DNA of 64,000 bases from Antedon mediterranea (taxonomy: Eukaryota; Echinodermata; Crinoidea; Comatulida; Antedonidae). The DNA lies in assembly GCF_964355755.1 (NCBI RefSeq), contig NW_027306095.1:62001-126000 (forward strand), given 5' to 3'. A program made the translations under genes and the position numbers. Position 1 is the stretch's first letter. Each line of letters starts with the position of its first letter. The notes under the pieces were generated by a model that was not told where the DNA came from, ran no database searches, and worked only from the letters and a program-made list of their open reading frames with translations. Below are positions 39,801 to 53,200 of this stretch, piece by piece.

Positions 39801-41649
39801 CACTTTGTCGTTTTTGTGTGAAAAGTTTCATCGAAATGCACAAAATGGTCTAAAACGCCTCCAATTGCGATTTGAAGTTATTTTGTGCACTTTGATGTTT
39901 TGTGTGAAAAGTTTTATCGAAATGCTCAAAATGGTCTAAAACGGTTTCAAATGTGATTTTAAGCACTTTGATATTTTTGTGTAATCAAGTTTCATCGAAA
40001 TGCACAAAATGGTCTAGAACGTCTGAAAATGCAATTTAAAGCTATTTTGTGCACTTTAATGTTTTGTGTGAAAAGTTTTATCGAAATTCTCAAAATGGTC
40101 TAAAACGGCTTCAAATGTGATTTTAAGCACTTTGATGTTTTTGTGTAATCAAGTTTTTTCGAAATGCACAACATGGTCTAAAACGTCTCCAAATGCGATT
40201 TGAAGCTATTTTGTGCACTTTGATGTTTTTGTGTGAAAAGTTTCAATGAAATGCACAAAATGGTCTAAAACGTCTCTAAATGCGATTTGAAGCTATTTTG
40301 TGCACTTTGTCGTTTTTGTGTGAAAAGTTTCATCGAAATGCTCAAAATGGTCTAAAACGTCTCCAAATGCGATTTGAAGCTATTTTGTGCACTTTGATGT
40401 TTTTTTCTGAAAAGTTTCATCGAAATGCACAAAATGGTCTAAAACGTCTCTAAATGCGATTTGAAGCTATTTTGTGCACTTTGATGTTTTTGTGTGAAAA
40501 GTTTCATCGAAATCCACAAAATGGTCTAAAACGTCTCTAAATGCGATTTGAAGCTATTTTGTGCACTTTGATGTTTTTTTGTGAAAAGTTTCATCGAAAT
40601 GCACAAAATGGTCTAAAACGTCTCTAAATGCGATTTGAAGCTATTTTGTGCACTTTGTCGTTTTTGTGTGAAAAGTTTCATCGAAATGCTCAAAATGGTC
40701 TAAAACGTCTCCAAATGCGATTTGAAGCAATTTTGTGCACTTTGATGTTTTTGTGTGAAAAGTTTCATCGAAATGCACAAAATGGTCTAAAACGTCTGCA
40801 AATGCGATTTGAAGCTATTTTGTGCACTTTGATGTTTTTTTGTGAAAAGTTTCATCGAAAGGCACAAAATTGTCTAAAACGTCTCTAAATGCGATTTGAA
40901 GCTATTTTGTGCACTTTGTCGTTTTTGTGTGAAAAGTTTCATCGAAATTCCCAAAATGGTCTAAAACATCTCCAAATGCGATTTGAAGCAATTTTGTGCA
41001 CTTTGATGTTTTTGTGTGAAAAGTTTCATCGAAATGCACAAAATGGTCTAAAACGTCTGCAAATGCGATTTGAAGCTATTTTGTGCACTTTGTCGTTTTT
41101 GTGTGAAAAGTTTTTTCGAAATGCACAAAATGGTCTAAAACGTCTCCAAATGCGATTTGAAGCAATTTTGTGCACTTTGATGTTTTGTGTAATCCAGTTT
41201 CATCGAAATGTACAAAATTGTCTAAAACGTCTCTAAATGCGATTTGAAGCTATTTTGTGCACTTTGTCGTTTTTGTGTGAAAAGTTTTTTCGAAATGCAC
41301 AAAATGGTCTAAAACGTCTCCAAATGCGATTTGAAGCAATTTTGTGCACTTTGATGTTTTGTGTAATCCAGTTTCATCGAAATGTACAAAATTGTCTAAA
41401 ACGTCTCTAAATGCGATTTGAAGCTATTTTGTGCACTTTGTCGTTTTTGTGTGAAAAGTTTTTTCGAAATGCACAAAATGGTCTAAAACGTCTCCAATTG
41501 CGATTTGAAGTTATTTTGTGCACTTTGATGTTTTGTGTGAAAAGTTTTATCGAAATGCTCAAAATGGTCTAAAACGGTTTCAAATGTGATTTTAAGCACT
41601 TTGATATTTTTGTGTAATCAAGTTTCATCGAAATGCACAAAATGGTCTA

Positions 41650-43660
41650 AAACGTCTGCAAATGCGATTTAAAGCTATTTTGTGCACTTTAATGTTTTGT
41701 GTGAAAAGTTTTATCGAAATTCTCAAAATGGTCTAAAACGGTTTCAAATGTGATTTTAAGCACTTTGATGTTTTTGTGTAATCAAGTTTCATCGAAATGC
41801 ACAAAATGGTTTAAAACGTCTGCAAATGCGATTTGAAGCTATTTTGAGCACTTTGATGTTTTTGTGTGAAAAGTTTCATCGAAATGCACAAAATTGTCAA
41901 AAACGTCTCCAAATACGATATTAAGCTATTTTGTGCACTTTGATGTTTTTGTGTGAAAAGTTTCATCGAAATGCACAAAATGGTCTAAAACGTCTGCAAA
42001 TGCGATTTGAAGCTATTTTGTGCACTTTGTCTTTTTTGTGTGAAAAGTTTCATCGAAATGCTCAAAATGGTCTAAAACGTCTCCAAATGCGATTTGAAGC
42101 AATTTTGTGCACTTTGATGTTTTTGTGTGAAAAGTTTCATCGAAATGCACAAAATGGTCTCTAAAACGTCTGCAAATGCGATTTGAAGCTATTTTGTGCA
42201 CTTTGTCGTTTTTGTGTGAAAAGTTTTTTCGAAATGCACAAAATGGTCTAAAACGTCTCCAAATGCGATTTGAAGCAATTTTGTGCACTTTGATGTTTTG
42301 TGTAATCCAGTTTCATCGAAATGTACAAAATTGTCTAAAACGTCTCTAAATGCGATTTGAAGCTATTTTGTGCACTTTGTCGTTTTTGTGTGAAAAGTTT
42401 TTTCGAAATGCACAAAATGGTCTAAAACGTCTCCAATTGCGATTTGAAGTTATTTTGTGCACTTTGATGTTTTGTGTGAAAAGTTTTATCGAAATGCTCA
42501 AAATGGTCTAAAACGGTTTCAAATGTGATTTTAAGCACTTTGATATTTTTGTATAATCAAGTTAAATCGAAATGCACAAAATGGTCTAAAACGTCTGCAA
42601 ATGCGATTTAAAGCTATTTTGTGCACTTTAATGTTTTGTGTGAAAAGTTTTATCGAAATTCTCAAAATGGTCTAAAACGGTTTCAAATGTGATTTTAAGC
42701 ACTTTGATGTTTTTGTGTAATCAAGTTTCATCGAAATGCACAAAATGGTTTAAAACGTCTGCAAATGCGATTTGAAGCTATTTTGAGCACTTTGATGTTT
42801 TTGTGTGAAAAGTTTCATCGAAATGCACAAAATTGTCAAAAACGTCTCCAAATACGATATTAAGCTATTTTGTGCACTTTGATGTTTTTGTGTGAAAAGT
42901 TTCATCGAAATGCACAAAATGGTCTAAAACGTCTGCAAATGCGATTTGAAGCTATTTTGTGCACTTTGTCTTTTTTGTGTGAAAAGTTTCATCGAAATGC
43001 TCAAAATGGTCTAAAACGTCTCCAAATGCGATTTGAAGCAATTTTGTGCACTTTGATGTTTTTGTGTGAAAAGTTTCATCGAAATGCACAAAATGGTCTC
43101 TAAAACGTCTGCAAATGCGATTTGAAGCTATTTTGTGCACTTTGTCGTTTTTGTGTGAAAAGTTTTTTCGAAATGCACAAAATGGTCTAAAACGTCTCCA
43201 AATGCGATTTGAAGCAATTTTGTGCACTTTGATGTTTTGTGTAATCCAGTTTCATCGAAATGTACAAAATTGTCTAAAACGTCTCTAAATGCGATTTGAA
43301 GCTATTTTGTGCACTTTGTCGTTTTTGTGTGAAAAGTTTTTTCGAAATGCACAAAATGGTCTAAAACGTCTCCAATTGCGATTTGAAGTTATTTTGTGCA
43401 CTTTGATGTTTTGTGTGAAAAGTTTTATCGAAATGCTCAAAATGGTCTAAAACGGTTTCAAATGTGATTTTAAGCACTTTGATATTTTTGTATAATCAAG
43501 TTAAATCGAAATGCACAAAATGGTCTAAAACGTCTGCAAATGCGATTTAAAGCTATTTTGTGCACTTTAATGTTTTGTGTGAAAAGTTTTATCGAAATTC
43601 TCAAAATGGTCTAAAACGGTTTCAAATGTGATTTTAAGCACTTTGATGTTTTTGTGTAAT
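41650..43660 (-). repeat. Local tandem duplication, period 939 bp
   Basis: Two adjacent copies share private variants. ctctaaaacg (a 2-bp insertion) occurs near 42158 and 43097. gtcaaaaacg occurs near 41896 and 42835. attttgagcac occurs near 41841 and 42780. gtataatcaagttaaatcg occurs near 42551 and 43490. The long open frames at 41931 and 42870 are identical. 939 is not a multiple of 87 because the unit contains shorter monomers. Confidence 0.88.
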
Positions 43661-43884
43661 CAAGTTTCATCGAAAAGCACAAAATGGTTTAAAACGTCTG
43701 CAAATGCGATTTGAAGCTATTTTGTGCACTTTGATGTTTTTGTGTGAAAAGTTTCATCGAAATGCACAAAATTGTCTAAAACGTTTCCAAATACGATATT
43801 AAGCTATTGTATGCACTTTGATATTTTTGAGTGAAAAGTTTTTTCGAAATGCACAAAATGGTCTAAAACGTCTCCAAATGCGAT

Positions 43885-46180
43885 TTAAAGCTATTTTGTG
43901 TCTCCAATTGCGATTTGAAGTTATTTTGTGCACTTTGATGTTTTGTGTGAAAAGTTTTATCGAAATTCTCAAAATGGTCTAAAACGGTTTCAAATGCGAT
44001 TTTAAGCACTTTGATGTTTTTGTGTAATCAAGTTTTTTCGAAATGCACAACATGGTCTAAAACGTCTCCAAATGCGATTTGAAGCTATTTTGTGCACTTT
44101 GATGTTTTTGTGTGAAAAGTTTCATCGAAATGCACAAAATGGTCTAAAACGTCTCTAAATGCGATTTGAAGCTATTTTGTGCACTTTGATGTTTTTGTGT
44201 GAAAAGTTTCATCGAAATGCACAAAATGGTCTAAAACGTCTCTAAATGCGATTTGAAGCTATTTTGTGCACTTTGTCGTTTTTGTGTGAAAAGTTTCATC
44301 GAAATGCTCAAAATGGTCTAAAACGTCTCCAAATGCGATTTGAAGCTATTTTGTGCACGTTGATGTTTTTTTCTGAAAAGTTTCATCGAAATGCACAAAA
44401 TGGTCTAAAACGTCTCTAAATGCGATTTGAAGCTATTTTGTGCACTTTGATGTTTTTGTGTGAAAAGTTTCATCGAAATGCACAAAATGGTCTAAAACGT
44501 CTCTAAATGCGATTTGAAGCTATTTTGTGCACTTTGATGTTTTTTTGTGAAAAGTTTCATCGAAATGCACAAAATGGTCTAAAACGTCTCTAAATGCGAT
44601 TTGAAGCTATTTTGTGCACTTTGATGTTTTTTTGTGAAAAGTTTCATCGAAATGCACAAAATGGTCTAAAACGTCTCTAAATGCGATTTGAAGCTATTTT
44701 GTGCACTTTGTCGTTTTTGTGTGAAAAGTTTCATCGAAATGCTCAAAATGGTCTAAAACGTCTCCAAATGCGATTTGAAGCAATTTTGTGCACTTTGATG
44801 TTTTTGTGTGAAAAGTTTCATCGAAATGCACAAAATGGTCTAAAACGTCTGCAAATGCGATTTGAAGCTATTTTGTGCACTTTGATGTTTTTTTGTGAAA
44901 AGTTTCATCGAAAGGCACAAAATTGTCTAAAACGTCTCTAAATGCGATTTGAAGCTATTTTGTGCACTTTGTCGTTTTTGTGTGAAAAGTTTCATCGAAA
45001 TGCACAAAATGGTCTAAAACGTCTCCAAATGCGATTTAAAGCTATTTTGTGTCTCCAATTGCGATTTGAAGTTATTTTGTGCACTTTGATGTTTTGTGTG
45101 AAAAGTTTTATCGAAATTCTCAAAATGGTCTAAAACGGTTTCAAATGCGATTTTAAGCACTTTGATGTTTTTGTGTAATCAAGTTTTTTCGAAATGCACA
45201 ACATGGTCTAAAACGTCTCCAAATGCGATTTGAAGCTATTTTGTGCACTTTGATGTTTTTGTGTGAAAAGTTTCATCGAAATGCACAAAATGGTCTAAAA
45301 CGTCTCTAAATGCGATTTGAAGCTATTTTGTGCACTTTGATGTTTTTGTGTGAAAAGTTTCATCGAAATGCACAAAATGGTCTAAAACGTCTCTAAATGC
45401 GATTTGAAGCTATTTTGTGCACTTTGTCGTTTTTGTGTGAAAAGTTTCATCGAAATGCTCAAAATGGTCTAAAACGTCTCCAAATGCGATTTGAAGCTAT
45501 TTTGTGCACGTTGATGTTTTTTTCTGAAAAGTTTCATCGAAATGCACAAAATGGTCTAAAACGTCTCTAAATGCGATTTGAAGCTATTTTGTGCACTTTG
45601 ATGTTTTTGTGTGAAAAGTTTCATCGAAATGCACAAAATGGTCTAAAACGTCTCTAAATGCGATTTGAAGCTATTTTGTGCACTTTGATGTTTTTTTGTG
45701 AAAAGTTTCATCGAAATGCACAAAATGGTCTAAAACGTCTCTAAATGCGATTTGAAGCTATTTTGTGCACTTTGATGTTTTTTTGTGAAAAGTTTCATCG
45801 AAATGCACAAAATGGTCTAAAACGTCTCTAAATGCGATTTGAAGCTATTTTGTGCACTTTGTCGTTTTTGTGTGAAAAGTTTCATCGAAATGCTCAAAAT
45901 GGTCTAAAACGTCTCCAAATGCGATTTGAAGCAATTTTGTGCACTTTGATGTTTTTGTGTGAAAAGTTTCATCGAAATGCACAAAATGGTCTAAAACGTC
46001 TGCAAATGCGATTTGAAGCTATTTTGTGCACTTTGATGTTTTTTTGTGAAAAGTTTCATCGAAAGGCACAAAATTGTCTAAAACGTCTCTAAATGCGATT
46101 TGAAGCTATTTTGTGCACTTTGTCGTTTTTGTGTGAAAAGTTTCATCGAAATGCACAAAATGGTCTAAAACGTCTCCAAA
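43885..46180 (-). repeat. Local tandem duplication, period 1151 bp
   Basis: Private markers repeat 1151 bp apart. A deletion-fusion monomer reading attttgtgtctccaattg occurs near 43895 and 45046, and gtgcacgttgatg occurs near 44353 and 45504. The collinear run covers about 1.1 kb. The second copy ends near 46,170, just before the divergent patch. Confidence 0.87.
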
Positions 46181-46309
46181 TGCGATTTGAAGTTATTTTG
46201 TGCACTTTGATGTTTTGTGTGAAAAGTTTTATCGAAATGCTCAAAATGGTCTAAAACGGTTTCAAATGTGATTTTAAGCACTTTGATATTTTTGTGTAAT
46301 CAAGTTTCA

Positions 46310-47320
46310 TCGAAATGCACAAAATTGTCTAAAAATGCGATTTGAAGCTATTTTGTGCACTTTGATGTTTTTGTGTGAAAAGTTTCATCGAAATGCACAA
46401 AATGGTCTAAAACGTCTCCAAATATGATATTAAGCTATTGTATGCACTTTGTTGTTTTTATCTGAAAAGTTTTCACGAAATGCACAAAATGATCTAAAAC
46501 GTCTCTAAATGCGATTTGAAGTTATTTTGTGCACTTTAATGTTTTGTGTGAAAAGTTTTATCGAAAAGCACAAAATGGTCTAAAACGTCTCCAAATGCGA
46601 TTTGAAGCTATTTTGTGCACTTTTATGTTTTGTGTGAAAAGTTTCACCAAAATGCAAAAAATGGTCTAAAACGTCTCCAAATCCGTTTTGAAGCTAATCT
46701 AAGCACTTTGATGTTTTTATGTTAAACAGGTTTTTTCGAAATGCACAAAATGGTCTAAAACGTCTCCAAATACGATTTGAAGCTCTTTTGTGCACTTTGA
46801 TGTTTTGTGTAATAAGTTTTATAGAAACGCACAAAATGGTCTAAAACGGTTTCAAATGTGATTTTAAGCACTTTGATATTTTTGTTTAACCAAGTTTCAT
46901 CGAAATGCACAAAATGGTCTAAAACGTCTCCAAATGCGATTTGAAGCTGTTTTTGTGTGAAAAGTTTTTTCGAAATACACAAAATGGTCTAAAACGTCTC
47001 CAAATGCGATTTGGAGCTCTTTTGTGCACTTTGATGTTTTGTGTCAAAAGTTTTATAGAAATGCTCGAAATGGTCTAAAACGGTATCAAATGTGATTTTA
47101 AGCACTTTCATGTTTTTGTGTAGCCAAGTTTCATCGAAATGCACAAAAAAATCTAAAACGTCTCCAAATGCGATTTAAAGCTATTTTGTGCACTTTAATA
47201 TTTTGTGTGAAAAGTTTAATCGAAATTCTCAAAATGGTCTAAAACGGTTTCAAATGTGATTTTAAGCACTTTGATGTTTTTGTGTTATCAAGTTTCATCG
47301 AAATGCACAAAATGGTTTAA
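46310..47320 (-). repeat. Most divergent satellite patch
   Basis: Monomers here carry many private changes. Examples are a shortened junction taaaaatgcg near 46330, tttcacgaaatg near 46471, aatccgttttgaagctaat near 46680, taaacaggtttt near 46723, tttatagaaacgc near 46818, gctcgaaatgg near 47063 and gtagccaag near 47121. Several sit within single monomers. Everywhere else neighbouring copies differ by one or two bases. This is either an older, non-homogenised island or a region outside recent exchange. Confidence 0.75.
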
Positions 47321-50209
47321 AACGTCTGCAAATGCGATTTGAAGCTATTTTGTGCACTTTGATGTTTTGTGTAATCCAGTTTCATCGAAATGTACAAAAT
47401 TGTCTAAAACGTCTCTAAATGCGATTTGAAGCTATTTTGTTCACTTTGTCGTTTTTGTGTGAAAAGTTTCATCGAAATGCTCAAAATGGTCTAAAACGTC
47501 TCCAAATGCGATTTGAAGCTATTTTGTGCACTTTGATGTTTTTGTGTGAAAAGTTTCATCGAAATGCACAAAATGGTCTTAAACGGTTTCAAATGTGATT
47601 TTAAGCACTTTGATATTTTTGTGTAATCAAGTTTTTTCGAAATGCACAAAATGGTCTAAAACGTCTCCAAATGCGATTTAAAGCTATTTTGTGCACTTTA
47701 ATGTTTTGTGTGAAAAGTTTTATCGAAATGCTCAAAATGGTCTAAAACGGTTTCAAATGTGATTTTAAGCACCTTGATGTTTTTGTGTAATCAAGTTTCA
47801 TCGAAATGCACAAAATGGTTTAAAACGTCTGCAAATGCGATTTGAAGCTATTTTGTGCACTTTGATGTTTTTTGTAATCCAGTTTCATCGAAATGTACAA
47901 AATTGTCTAAAACGTCTCTAAATGCGATTTGAAGCTATTTTGTGCACTTTGTCGTTTTTATGTGAAAAGTTTCATCGAAATGCTCAAAATGGTCTAAAAC
48001 GTCTACAAATGCGATTTGAAGCTATTTTGTGCACTTTGATGTTTTTGTGTGAAAAGTTTCATCGAAATGCACAAAATGGTCTAAAACGGTTTCAAATGTG
48101 ATTTTAAGCACTTTGATATTTTTGTGTAATCAAGTTTTTTCGAAATGCACAAAATGGTCTAAAACGTCTCCAATTGCGATTTGAAGTTATTTTGTGCACT
48201 TTGATGTTTTGTGAGAAAAGTTTTATCGAAATGCTCAAAATGGTCTAAAACGGTTTCAAATGTGATTTTAAGCACTTTGATATTTTTGTGTAATCAAGTT
48301 TCATCGAAATGCACAAAATGGTCTAAAACGTCTGCAAATGCGTTTTAAAGCTATTTTGTGCACTTTAATGTTTTGTGTGAAAAGTTTTATCGAAATTCTC
48401 AAAATGGTCTAAAACGGTTTCAAATGTGATTTTAAGCACTTTGATGTTTTTGTGTAATCAAGTTTCATCGAAATGCACAAAATGGTTTAAAACGTCTGCA
48501 AATGGGATTTGAAGCTATTTTGTGCACTTTGATGTTTTGTGTAATCCAGTTTCATCGAAATGTACAAAATTGTCTAAAACCTCTCAAAATGCGATTTGAA
48601 GCTATTTTGTGCACTTTGATGTTTTTGTGTGAAAAGTTTCATCGAAATGCACAAAATTGTCTAAAACGTCTCTAAATGCGATTTGAAGCTATTTTGTGCA
48701 CTTTGTCGTTTTTGTGTGAAAAGTTTTTTCGAAATGCACAAAATGGTCTAAAACGTCTCCAAATGCGATTTGAAGCAATTTTGTGCACTTTGATGTTTTG
48801 TGTAATCCAGTTTCATCGAAATGTACAAAATTGTCTAAAACGTCTCTAAATGCGATTTGAAGCTATTTTGTGCACTTTGTCGTTTTTGTGTGAAAAGTTT
48901 TTTCGAAACGCACAAAATGGTCTAAAACGTCTCCAATTGCGATTTGAAGTTATTTTGTGCACTTTGATGTTTTGTGTGAAAAGTTTTATCGAAATGCTCA
49001 AAATGGTCTAAAACGGTTTCAAATGTGATTTTAAGCACTTTGATATTTTTGTGTAATCAAGTTTCATCGAAATGCACAAAATGGTCTAAAACGTCTGCAA
49101 ATGCGATTTAAAGCTATTTTGTGCACTTTAATGTTTTGTGTGAAAAGTTTTATCGAAATTCTTAAAATGGTCTAAAACGGTTTCAAATGTGATTTTAAGC
49201 ACTTTGATGTTTTTGTGTAATCAAGTTTCATCGAAATGTACAAAATGGTTTAAAACGTCTGCAAATGCGATTTGAAGCTATTTTGTGCACTTTGATGTTT
49301 TTGTGTGAAAAGTTTCATCGAAATGCACAAAATTGTCTAAAACGTCTCCAAATACGATATTAAGCTATTGTATGCACTTTGATGTTTTTGAGTGAAAAGT
49401 TTTTTCGAAATGCACAAAATGTTCTAAAACGTCTCCAAATGCGATTTGGAGCTCTTTTGTGCACTTTAATTTTTTTTGTGTAAAAAGTTTGCTATTTTTT
49501 GCACTTTTAATGTTTTGTGTGAAAAGTTTTATCGAAATGCTCAAAATTGTCTAAAACGGTTTCAAATGTGATTTTAAGCACTTTGATTTTTTTGTGTAAT
49601 CAAGTTTTTTCGAAATGCACAACATGGTCTAAAACGTCTCCAAATGCGATTTGAAGCTATTTTGTGCACTTTGATGTTTTTGTGTGAAAAGTTTCATCGA
49701 AATGCACAAAATGGTCTAAAACGTCTCTAAATGCGATTTGAAGCTATTTTGTGCACTTTGATGTTTTTGTGTGAAAAGTTTCATCGAAAGGCACAAAATG
49801 GTCTAAAACGTCTCTAAATGCCATTTGAAGATATTTTGTGCACTTTGTCGTTTTTGTGTGAAAAGTTTCATCGAAATGCTCAAAATGGTCTAAAACGTCT
49901 CCAAATGCGATTTGAAGCTATTTTGTGCACTTTGATGTTTTTTTCTGAAAAGTTTCATCGAAATGCACAAAATGGTCTAAAACGTCTCTAAATGCGATTT
50001 GAAGCTATTTTGTGCACTTTGATGTTTTTGTGTGAAAAGTTTCATCGAAATGCACAAAATGGTCTAAAACGTCTCTAAATGCGATTTGAAGCTATTTTGT
50101 GCACTTTGATGTTTTTTTGTGAAAAGTTTCATCGAAATGCACAAAATGGTCTAAAACGTCTCTAAATGCGATTTGAAGCTATTTGTGCACTTTGTCGTTT
50201 TTGTGTGAA

Positions 50210-50241
50210 AAGTTTCATCGAAATGCATTTCGATGAAACTT
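50210..50241. other. Perfect 32-bp palindrome at R2/F3 orientation switch
   Basis: Its sequence is identical to the palindrome at 15955-15986, with the centre between 50225 and 50226, exactly 34,255 bp away. The flanks match too: the deleted gctatttgtgc monomer on the left and a 78-bp type B unit on the right. The whole breakpoint has therefore been duplicated, rather than formed twice independently. Confidence 0.93.
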
Positions 50242-53200
50242 GATTACACAAAAATATCAAAGTTCTTAAAATCACATTTGAAACCGTTTTAGACCATTTT
50301 GAGCATTTCGATAAAACTTTTCACACAAAACATCAAAGTGCACAAATTAACTTCAAATCGCAATTGGAGACGTTTTAGACCATTTTGTGCATTTCGATGA
50401 AACTGTTCACACAAAAACGACAAAGTGCACAAAATAGCTTCAAATCGCATTTAGAGACGTTTTAGACAATTTTGTACATTTCGATGAAACTGGATTACAC
50501 AAAAAATCAAAGTGCACAAAATTGCTTCAAATCGCATTTGGAGACGTTTTAGACCATTTTGTGCATTTCGAAAAAACTTTTCACACAAAAACGACAAAGT
50601 GCACAAAATAGCTTCAAATCGCATTTGCAGACGTTTTAGACCATTTTGTGCATTTCGATGAAACTTTTCACACAAAAACATCAAAGTGCACAAAATTGCT
50701 TCAAATCGCATTTGGAGACGTTTTAGACCATTTTGAGCATTTCGATGAAACTTTTCACACAAAAACGACAAAGTGCACAAAATAGCTTCAAATCGCATTT
50801 AGAGACGTTTTAGACAATTTTGTGCCTTTCGATGAAACTTTTCACAAAAAAACATCAAAGTGCACAAAATAGCTTCAAATCGAATTTGCAGACGTTTTAG
50901 ACCATTTTGTGCATTTCGATGAAACTTTTCACACAAAAACATCAAAGTGCACAAAATTGCTTCAAATCGCATTTGGAGACGTTTTAGACCATTTTGAGCA
51001 TTTCGATGAAACTTTTCATACAAAAACATCAAAGTGCACAAAATAGCTTCAAATCGCATTTGCAGACGTTTTAGACCATTTTGTGCATTTCGATGAAACT
51101 TTTCACACAAAAACATCAAAGTGCACAAAATTTCTTCAAATCGCATTTGGAGACGTTTTAGACCATTTTGAGCATTTCGATGAAACTTTTCACACAAAAA
51201 CGACAAAGTGCACAAAATAGCTTCAAATCGCATTTAGAGCCGTTTTAGACCATTTTGTGCATTTCGATGAAACTTTTCACAAAAAAACATCAAAGTGCAC
51301 AAAATAGCTTCAAATCGCATTTAGAGACGTTTTAGACCATTTTGTGCATTTCGATGAAACTTTTCACACAAAAACATCAAAGTGCACAAAATAGCTTCAA
51401 ATCGCATTTAGAGACGTTTTAGACCATTTTGTGCATTTCGATGAAACTTTTCAGAAAAAAACATCAAAGTGCACAAAATAGCTTCAAATCGCATTTGGAG
51501 ACGTTTTAGACCATTTTGAGCATTTCGATGAAACTTTTCACACAAAAACGACAAAGTGCACAAAACAGCTTCAAATCGCATTTAGAGACGTTTTAGACCA
51601 TTTTGTGCATTTCGATGAAACTTTTCACACAAAAACATCAAAGTGCACAAAATAGCTTCAAATCGCATTTAGAGACGTTTTAGACCATGTTGTGCATTTC
51701 GAAAAAACTTTATTACACAAAAATATCAAAGTGCTTAAAATCACATTTGAAACCGTTTTAGACAATTTTGAGCATTTCGATAAAACGTTTCACACAAAAC
51801 ATTAAAAGTGCACAAAATAGCAAACTTTTTACACAAAAAAAATTAAAGTGCACAAAAGAGCTCCAAATGGCATTTGGAGACGTTTTAGAACATTTTGTGC
51901 ATTTCGAAAAAACTTTACACTCAAAAACATCAAAGTGCATACAATAGCTTAATATCGTATTTGGAGACGTTTTAGACAATTTTGTGCATTTCGATGAAAC
52001 TAGATTACACAAAAACATCAAAGTGCTTAAAATCACATTTGAAACCGTTTTAGACCATTTTGAGCATTTCGATAAAACTTTTCACACAAAACATCAAAGG
52101 GCACAAAATAACTTCAAATCGCAATTGGAGACGTTTTAGACCATTTTGTGCATTTCGAAAAAACTTTTCACACAAAAACGACAAAGTGCACAAAATAGCT
52201 TCAAATCGCATTTAGAGACGTTTTAGACAATTTTGTACATTTCGATGAAACTGGATTACACAAAACATCAAAGTGCACAAAATAGCTTCAAATCGCATTT
52301 GCAGACGTTTTAGACCATTTTGTGCATTTCGATGAAACTTTTCACACAAAAACATCAAAGTGCACAAAATTGCTTCAAATCGTATTTGGAGACGTTTTAG
52401 ACCATTTTGAGCATTTAGATGAAACTTTTCACACAAAAACGACAAAGTGCACAAAATAGCTTCAAATCGCATTTAGAGACGTTTTAGACCATTTTGTGCA
52501 TTTCGAAAAAACTTTTCACAAAAAAACATCAAAGTGCACAAAATAGCTTCAAATCGCATTTAGAGACGTTTTAGACCATTTTGTGTATTTCGATGAAACT
52601 TTTCACACAAAAACATCAAAGTGCACAAAATAGCTTCAAATCGCATTTAGAGACGTTTTAGACCATTTTGAGCATTTCGATGAAACTTTTCACACAAAAA
52701 CGACAAAGTGCACAAAATATCTTCAAATCGCATTTAGAGACGTTTTAGACCATTTTGTGCATTTCGATGAAACTTTTTACACAAAAACATCAAAGTGCAC
52801 AAAATAGCTTCAAATCGCATTTAGAGACGTTTTAGACCATTTTGTGCATTTCGATGAAACTTTTCACACAAAAACATCAAAGTGCACAAAATAGCTTCAA
52901 ATCGCATTTGGAGACGTTTTAGACCATGTTGTGCATTTCGAAAAAACTTGATTACACAAAAATATCAAAGTGCTTAAAATCACATTTGAAACCGTTTTAG
53001 ACAATTTTGAGCATTTCGAAAAAACTTTTCACACAAAACATTAAAGTTCACAAAATAGCAAACTTTTTACACAAAACATCAAAGTGCACAAAAGAGCTCC
53101 AAATCGCATTTGGAGACGTTTTAGACCATTTTGTGCATTTCGAAAAAACTTTTCACTGAAAAACAACAAAGTGCATACAATAGCTTAATATCGTATTTGG

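Larger units (their letters stand above)
32759..50225 (-). repeat. Satellite block R2, inverted orientation
   Basis: This is 17.5 kb of inverted satellite. The 33.3-36.3 kb part is an inverted paralogue of the 17-21 kb part of F2. Read inverted, the truncated-unit spacings are about 720, 540 and 630 bp, versus 1327, 544 and 626 in F2. The first differs by about 607 bp, close to seven monomers. Tandem duplications of 939 and 1151 bp lie at 41.6-46.2 kb, a divergent patch at 46.3-47.3 kb, and the last ~1.6 kb matches the end of R1. Confidence 0.95.
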
